This document shows positions 58,146 through 64,000 of a DNA stretch of 64,000 nucleotides, piece by piece. The position numbers were made by a program, and so were the translations under genes. The DNA is from Hymenopus coronatus. Its lineage: Eukaryota; Arthropoda; Insecta; Mantodea; Hymenopodidae. How positions within the stretch are numbered: the stretch's first letter is position 1; every line of letters starts with the position of its first letter. The stretch is from positions 290,858,736 to 290,922,735 of the forward strand of contig CM060900.1 in NCBI GenBank assembly GCA_030762935.1, written 5' to 3'. Below the pieces are notes generated by a model, which did no database searches, was not told the DNA's origin, and was given only the letters and a program-made list of their open reading frames with translations.

Positions 58146-60640
58146 GGAGTAGTAGTATTGGTATTATTATTTTATGTTGTTATCATTATTGATGTTTTAG
58201 GTATTGTGATTATTGTTATCTTTTTGTTGTTGTTGTTATTATTATGGTTATTGTTAGTGTAATTTTATATTATTTTTATTGTTATTAATTTCATTGCCCT
58301 TATTGTTGTTATAACTATTATTATTATTACTATAATAATTTATGAACTCTAATAAAGCTAATGAAGTATATTTAAGTAAAGAAACAGAGCAGAAAAAAAC
58401 TGGTGAACAGTTCTTTATCAAAAACAATGTTTTTAATTCTTTAAGTATGCATTACTTAATAAAGATCAGAGAATATTGCAACAGAGCAATAGGGTCAAGT
58501 AATACCGCCAGCTGTTTCCCTATTTGGAAAGAAAACAATTCAGTATATATTATTCACCTCCTGTTTAAAATGTAATGCCAAGCTAAGAGAGCTCTTGGTA
58601 CGCTTTCAGGACTAAAATATACAGTTTTACAGTTTATTTACATCTTAATCGTTTCTTTTTGGTCCTTTGTTACCAACGTACAGTGATTCAAAAGGGGTGA
58701 GATATGGATACAAAGGTTTTTATGCAGTCGGTAGCACGGTAACTTTACATTATGGATAGGGGACTTCAGCAAACAGCTCAACTAGCAATTTCTTGGAACC
58801 ACATACATAAATGCAATTATTGTTTTTTCTTTCTTAATTTATATTGGTCACCCAAGACTTCTACATAATTAATGTATTTGTATAAAATGTCTCATTCCGA
58901 AATCAAAGCTGAATCCGGCAATGTGTAAGTAAGCACTCACTCTGATTGCACTATGGAGTCTCATATTACAATCAGCTCAGCATTCATTATCTTCTACCCA
59001 GCCCTTTAAAATTAGTCCAAAGATTTCTACTCCAAAAAATGAACAGCATCAGCCTATGGTGTCGCTTTGATTCAAAATACAATTTTAACCCTTCAAATCA
59101 AGCATAAATTTTGGGCTTTCCTTCAAAACCTCACCAGTCCAGCATTAAAATTTCCTTAAACCATGATAATTCCAATTTGCTATGACACATAGTATATATT
59201 ACACCGAAAGTAAAATAAAAATGGTAAAGCTAAGAAAGTAAACCGTTTCAAAAATATTTTTGTTGTATACCATTTATTGTTGAGTGTAACAGTTTTGTGG
59301 ATTCGTCCTAGCCTGCATTCTACTCATATATAAGAAAAGAATAAAGAAGTAGTTTTACACACAAGGAAAAGCACGATAGATTCTTGAAGTATTGATGATA
59401 GAATTTGGTAACGTTGTACCTAAAGTTTTCAATTTCGGATTTTTTTAACCCTGTAGTGAGTGCCTGTGGCTACTGCTGTAAAATGAAGCATGCAATGAAG
59501 CTTACTAAAGATTCTGGCACAAGACAAACAATGCCTGAAGAGCTTATTGGCCATAAAATGAGAGCAAGCAGTTGTTATAAAATTATGAAAGTAACTTGTC
59601 AAAACGCCTTGTCTGTATGCCTTGAACTACAACAAATTCAATTCTTGCCAAAATTAATGGAGAGCCAAGTTAGGCCAGAAAACTGTCATATTATGCTCTC
59701 AGCATTACGTACATTGAAATGTGTCAATAAACTTACATTGAAGGACTCAAAACCAGGCTGGTATGCACCAAAGAAGTTTCAACTTTGACAGCTGATTTAA
59801 GTAACTAAATATATGAAGAACACACTTCCGCTATAATACTATATTCTGACTTTCCCATATAGTTCAGTTTCTGTATTGGTGGCTTATAAAATGCCCAGTC
59901 ACAATGAAAGAGAAATCAACTACACTCCCCATGTATGGTCATTCCTACTTAACAGCAGACCACGTTATAAACACAGTGGGAAAGAATTCAGAAACATTTT
60001 GAACAATGTCACATTATTACAGAATTTGGAAGTGTTAACAAGTTATGAATAAACTGGAATGGTTAAATGTTCAGGATCTCGGCAATAATTCAAAGAAGTC
60101 ATTGCGAATAAAAGACATGAAATAGACACACTAAAATAAGTAAAATAGGCAGAGGGTCTCGGTTTTTAAAATGTAGTCATCATACAGTTTGGATAAGGCT
60201 ATGTTTTCTTGCTAAAAAGGGTATAACAGCAGATTGTATACCTGATTCAAATGTCTTGAGGTTTATACACAGTATAAAGTCACTCATTTTTCTGAAAAAA
60301 TGCTTCACAATATAGCCGGAAGGAGAATGAAGCTCTGATGCACTTAGAGAAACTAAAAATGAACAATGAAGAATAGAAAAGAGCAACCTGAGAATGAAGA
60401 ATGTGGTTGCTTGGAGGAGGACCCTGGATATCAAATGTTCCGAAGAAGATTACGAGCAATAAATTCAACTCAAGTTAGAAGTTTTAACTAAAATATAATA
60501 AGAATATGCGAAAAAACTTTAGATGCTGATGATCATTAATTCAGTATAGCTATTTTCTAATACCTGCATAAAACAGGTTCTACTGTTCATTTTAGACCAA
60601 CTTAAGAGTAGTATACAAAATGGGGTTTGAAGTAAGTTTT
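58146..60640. other. Probable downstream intron, with one unrecognised open frame
   Basis: AT-rich. Contains the frame described at 59405-59788. A 77-codon frame at 58342-58575 has no recognised motif. No shared repeat seen. Confidence 0.45.
59405..59788 (+). other. Unrecognised open reading frame, 127 codons
   Basis: The frame is open from an ATG at 59405 to a stop at 59786-59788. The part after an acceptor-like CCCTGTAG (59449-59456) looks protein-like: ACGYCCKMKHAMKLTKDSGT, RASSCYKIMKVTCQNALSVC, LELQQIQFLPKLMES, RPENCHIMLSALRTLKCVN. It has cysteines in a C-x2-C-C arrangement near residue 24 and balanced amphipathic helices. I do not recognise the family. It does not resemble the expected next SmydA exon. 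It could be a relic of an unclassified transposon, a chance frame, or an exon of another gene. Confidence 0.3.
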
Positions 60641-60649
60641 CACTTCATA

Positions 60650-60885
60650 TTTCTGGATAGTGTTTAACACTCGCTTTTACTACAAATAGCACCGCAGGCG
60701 TTGACACTGGTAACACATGCAATGAGCATGGAGCACCTATGGAATGATATGGCGGGGGAAACCGGAAACCTGGAGAAAACCAGCCCTCGCACCGCTTTGT
60801 CCACCACAAATCCCACTTGCAAACGCTTAGGATCAAAGCTCTAAGTGAGAGGCGAGTGGTCCAACCACTCTGCCTTTTCACTTAA
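60650..60885 (-). repeat. SINE1, full-length copy on the - strand
   Basis: On the - strand the head reads AAAGGCAGAGTGGTTGGACC, the B-box region GCTTTGATCCTAAGCGTTTG, then GGATTTGTGGTGGACAAAGC and the 3' region CGCCTGCGGTGC..TAGTAAAAGCGAGTGTTAAACA. All landmarks of the family are present, with more mutations in the head. Confidence 0.85.
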
Positions 60886-61293
60886 TGCTCCATTTGCAAA
60901 TTTATGCAGATGTATTCAAATTGAATGAAATAAACTCTTCACCGGTTTTTACCCTTTTCACCCCTTCTGTCCACTGAACAATATTTTAAATCCAAGATGG
61001 GGTCCGCAGAAATCAGCGAAAATCTGCGAATCTAGAGTTTTGAAGTTACATACCAAATTTTAGGGTCTAATAGAATGGTAGTAGTTATTACATTCCTATG
61101 AACACATTTTCGTGTACAAGCTGAAAAAATGTTTTCTTTCTCTAGCCCGCATGTACACTGTACATAGTGAATAGAAAAGGTATTGTATTGCACCCAAAAG
61201 GTCTATATCAAGATTTAATCGTGAATATATGTTTTGAGGTCCCCTGAGTCCGAAAAACGCATTTTGTAAAAAAAAGGTCCATGTGTTTCTGTC

Positions 61294-61339
<46 letters not shown>

Positions 61340-62689
61340 TGTGGACAGCATAGCTCAAAAATGAAAAGACCGTTAAATACCAAACTTGGTATTTTGGTGT
61401 GGTATCTTGCAAGGATGGGACATGAAGATTTTCAAGAAAATCCCCCACCACAAACTATCCATTACATGGAAACATTTTCAATAATTTTGATTTGCTCAAG
61501 CATGACTAATGATTTAGATTAAAATTCCCTTTATTAAAGATATTTACATCCCAAATAAAGCGTATATCTAGATTTTTCTGGGAATAGCCTCTGAAGACCT
61601 CTTTATTCTATATGAATTTTGCCGAATTCTACTTAAATGCTAAATCGCAAGGATAGACAAAAACTTAGTCCACAAAAAATATGTTCTTTGCGTTTTTGTT
61701 GTAGAGGTAACCGTTTCCATGATACTCCTTGCTATTGATTTCAATTGCAAAGTACTTATACTTTTGTTAGACAGGAAGCGCCCGTTTTCTTTTGTTCTAC
61801 TCCCGGCCAAGCATAGAAGCTATTTGCAATGACAATCGCATACCGACAAATTATAAAACATTTGGAGAGGGATTGGAAGCTGTAAGAAAATACACAAAAG
61901 GTGTGAGGAGACACAGTGCCTGTCAATTAAATGAACTTTAAGGTACTTGGTTAGGGTGCTGAAGAGGAGAAAACCCAAGGGGATACTCAAAGTCCAAACA
62001 TTTTGATGTTCTTGAAGTTAATACTGTTTAATTATTGCAAGGCTCTTTTGTGGACATTATCTGGAGTACGTCTGACAGTAACAGGTCAGATATGACTGCT
62101 CTCTGTGATGTCGTTATTGAACTTTTTGTAGCAAAACCCATGCTTATCCCAGCACTGTTTTAAGGGGATGCAACTACGTCAGCACCAATCTTTATTGCTA
62201 AAACTAGTGTAACATTATCTCTTGCTAAATGAAATGCAATTGATTCAAAATGATAGCATCAGGTACTCTGCAATATGCTTTAAAGTGAAACTTTATATTT
62301 GATACTGGATTCCTCAATAGATCCTGAAACATGCATTTTATGCTAAGCCAATTGATGTTCCACTGCAATAATGTACAATAAACTAAGTGGAGTCTCAACT
62401 TTGTTTACGTATTGGCAAATACCGTTTTAAGTCTAAATCTGTTCTACAAATTGTTAATATAATATCCATAATTGGAGCATTTTTGGAGAAAAGAAACTGA
62501 AGCTGATTTGCGATTACTCTATTTAGGTATGGCTTACAAACATTTTACACCTTATTCATTTCTGAACTATTTTTTAACGTGAATTCATATTTATGGCTGA
62601 TATTTGAAACCAACTACATTATACTGCTAGCATTTTAGTTTTGATGATATTTGCATCATTTTGTGTTTAAGAGATATTGAAAAACATGA
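60886..62689. other. AT-rich sequence with a GT microsatellite
   Basis: Apart from (GT)21 at 61297-61338, no gene or shared repeat was recognised. A reading of 62090-62260 on the - strand vaguely recalls ankyrin repeats but is too weak to call. Confidence 0.45.
61297..61338. repeat. (GT)21 microsatellite
   Basis: Uninterrupted GT array in otherwise unique sequence. Confidence 0.97.
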
Positions 62690-62693
62690 TGAT

Positions 62694-62743
<50 letters not shown>

Positions 62744-63093
62744 TTATCATCATAATAACAATGATGACAATAATAGCAATGATGACGTTAACAATGATGA
62801 TGATGATAATAATAGTGATAACAATGATAACATTGATAATGATGATTATGAAAATAATAATTATGATAATAAAATCATAATTATGATAGTGATAATAATT
62901 ATAAAAATAATAATAATAGTAATATAAGTAATAATAACAATCATACCAATAATAAGTATAATACAACTGATAATATTCATAATAATCATAATAATCAAAA
63001 ATAAGAATAATAATACAAATATTCATAATTATAATAATGATAACTATAGCAATAATGATAATGATAAAAATAATGATTATAATGATAATGATG

Positions 63094-63134
<41 letters not shown>

Positions 63135-63282
63135 CATAATAACAAAGATAACAATAATAGCAATGATGACGTTGATGATGATGATGATAATGATAGTGAT
63201 AACAATGATAACATTGATAATGATGATGATTATAATAATTATGATAATAAAATGATAATTATGATATTGATAATAATTATAA

Positions 63283-63340
<58 letters not shown>

Positions 63341-63886
63341 TAAGTAATAATAACAATCATAAGAATAATAAGGATAATACTAATAATAATAATCATAATA
63401 ACCAATAATAATAAGAATAATAACAATAATCATCATCATAATAATCATAATAATGATGAGAATAATAGCAATAATGATAATGATTATAATAATGATGATG
63501 ATAATAAAAATAATAATAATACAAATAATAATAATAATAATTATCATAATAATAACAATGATGACAATAATAGCAAGGATGACGTTAACAAAGTTGATGA
63601 TGATAATAATAGTGATAACAATGATAACATTGATAGTGATGATAATGATTATAATAGTTATGATAATTATGATATTGATAATAATTATAAAAATACTAAT
63701 AAGAATAATAATCATAATAAAAATAGTAATATAAGTCATAATAACAATCATAACAATAATAATTATATTACTAATACTAATAATCATAATAATAGTAATA
63801 ATAATCATAATAATCCATAATAATAATAATTATAATACTAGTACTAATAATCATAATAATAGTAATAATAATAATCATAATAATCG

Positions 63887-63919
<33 letters not shown>

Positions 63920-63955
63920 GTAACAATATTGATAACAATGATAACATGATAACAA
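62690..63955. repeat. AAT/ATG-rich satellite with a higher-order unit of about 0.4 kb
   Basis: Built of AAT, GAT and AAC triplets, with a recurring longer pattern: AGCAATGATGACGTTAACA-type words at 62775, 63160 and 63572, each followed by AATAGTGATAACAATGATAA and later by GATAATAATTATAAAA. The spacing is about 384 and 413 bases, so three diverged tandem units are present. Long open frames on both strands here are low-complexity artefacts. Confidence 0.88.
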
Positions 63956-64000
63956 TACCTGTTTAGCCTCCGTCGCGAGCGGACGTGTTTCACCTCCGTT

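Noticed and set aside
61096..61451. Frames with poly-Thr-His and poly-Cys-Val
   Set aside because: They are translations of the GT microsatellite.
62090..62260. Ankyrin-like reading on the - strand
   Set aside because: Only a few residues (LARDNV..VLAIKIGADVV) fit, stops occur nearby, and no second repeat is present.
62661..63808. Long Ile/Asn/Met-rich frames on both strands
   Set aside because: Low-complexity AAT/ATG repeat; frames occur on both strands at once.
62690..63955. Possible CRISPR-like array because of recurring words
   Set aside because: The units are about 0.4 kb apart in triplet-repeat DNA without constant spacers, and the genome is eukaryotic.

Overview
This is a gene-poor, repeat-rich piece of a metazoan nuclear genome, most likely an arthropod. 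It has no bacterial operons, no functional RNA genes and no long intact reading frames. It does have tRNA-derived SINEs, RNase H-bearing non-LTR retrotransposons, decayed hAT, Mutator-like, Tc1/mariner and gypsy elements, and long trinucleotide microsatellites. The one host gene I recognise belongs to the SMYD SET-domain family in its arthropod SmydA form. Which arthropod group this is cannot be settled from the sequence alone.

The host gene is on the + strand and shows two exons. The first is 15539-15727 (end of the SET domain and post-SET cysteine cluster) and the second is 56945-57098. They have consensus splice sites and matching phases, so together they imply one intron of about 41.2 kb. 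The start and end of the gene were not found and probably lie outside the window or in exons I could not see. Other repeats also lie upstream of the first exon and downstream of the second.

Region by region: 1-1071 holds the end of a Tc1/mariner-type element. 1072-5776 holds two LINE copies, 5777-7310 a gypsy LTR-retrotransposon fragment, and 7397-10952 a LINE with a SINE where its RT should be. 11452-12376 holds a CGGBP1-type hAT relic and a second gypsy fragment. 12378-13036 holds a SINE and a LINE 5' end, followed by quieter DNA with a foldback element at 14228-14349. Inside the big intron are a SINE at 16 kb, a ZMYM1-type hAT relic at 17.8-19.1 kb, a + strand LINE at 21-22.3 kb, and a nest of - strand LINE copies from 22.3 to 43.4 kb. 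These are followed by a Mutator-like relic (43.4-44.2 kb), a CR1/L2-type endonuclease relic (45-46 kb), two copies of a second Jockey family (47.1-50.1 kb), and a LINE block flanked by two halves of one SINE (50.1-51.8 kb). The last element is the most complete + strand LINE (51.8-55.7 kb). Beyond the second exon come a 0.7 kb AGT repeat, one more SINE, a GT repeat, and an AAT-rich satellite-like block up to the window end.

The dominant LINE family ('family 1') reads 5'UTR, gag-like ORF with zinc knuckle, endonuclease, reverse transcriptase, RNase H, then a short 3'UTR ending in (ATC)n-like triplets. All copies carry stops and frameshifts. Most lie antisense to the host gene. All family assignments are from memory of protein motifs, with no database search.
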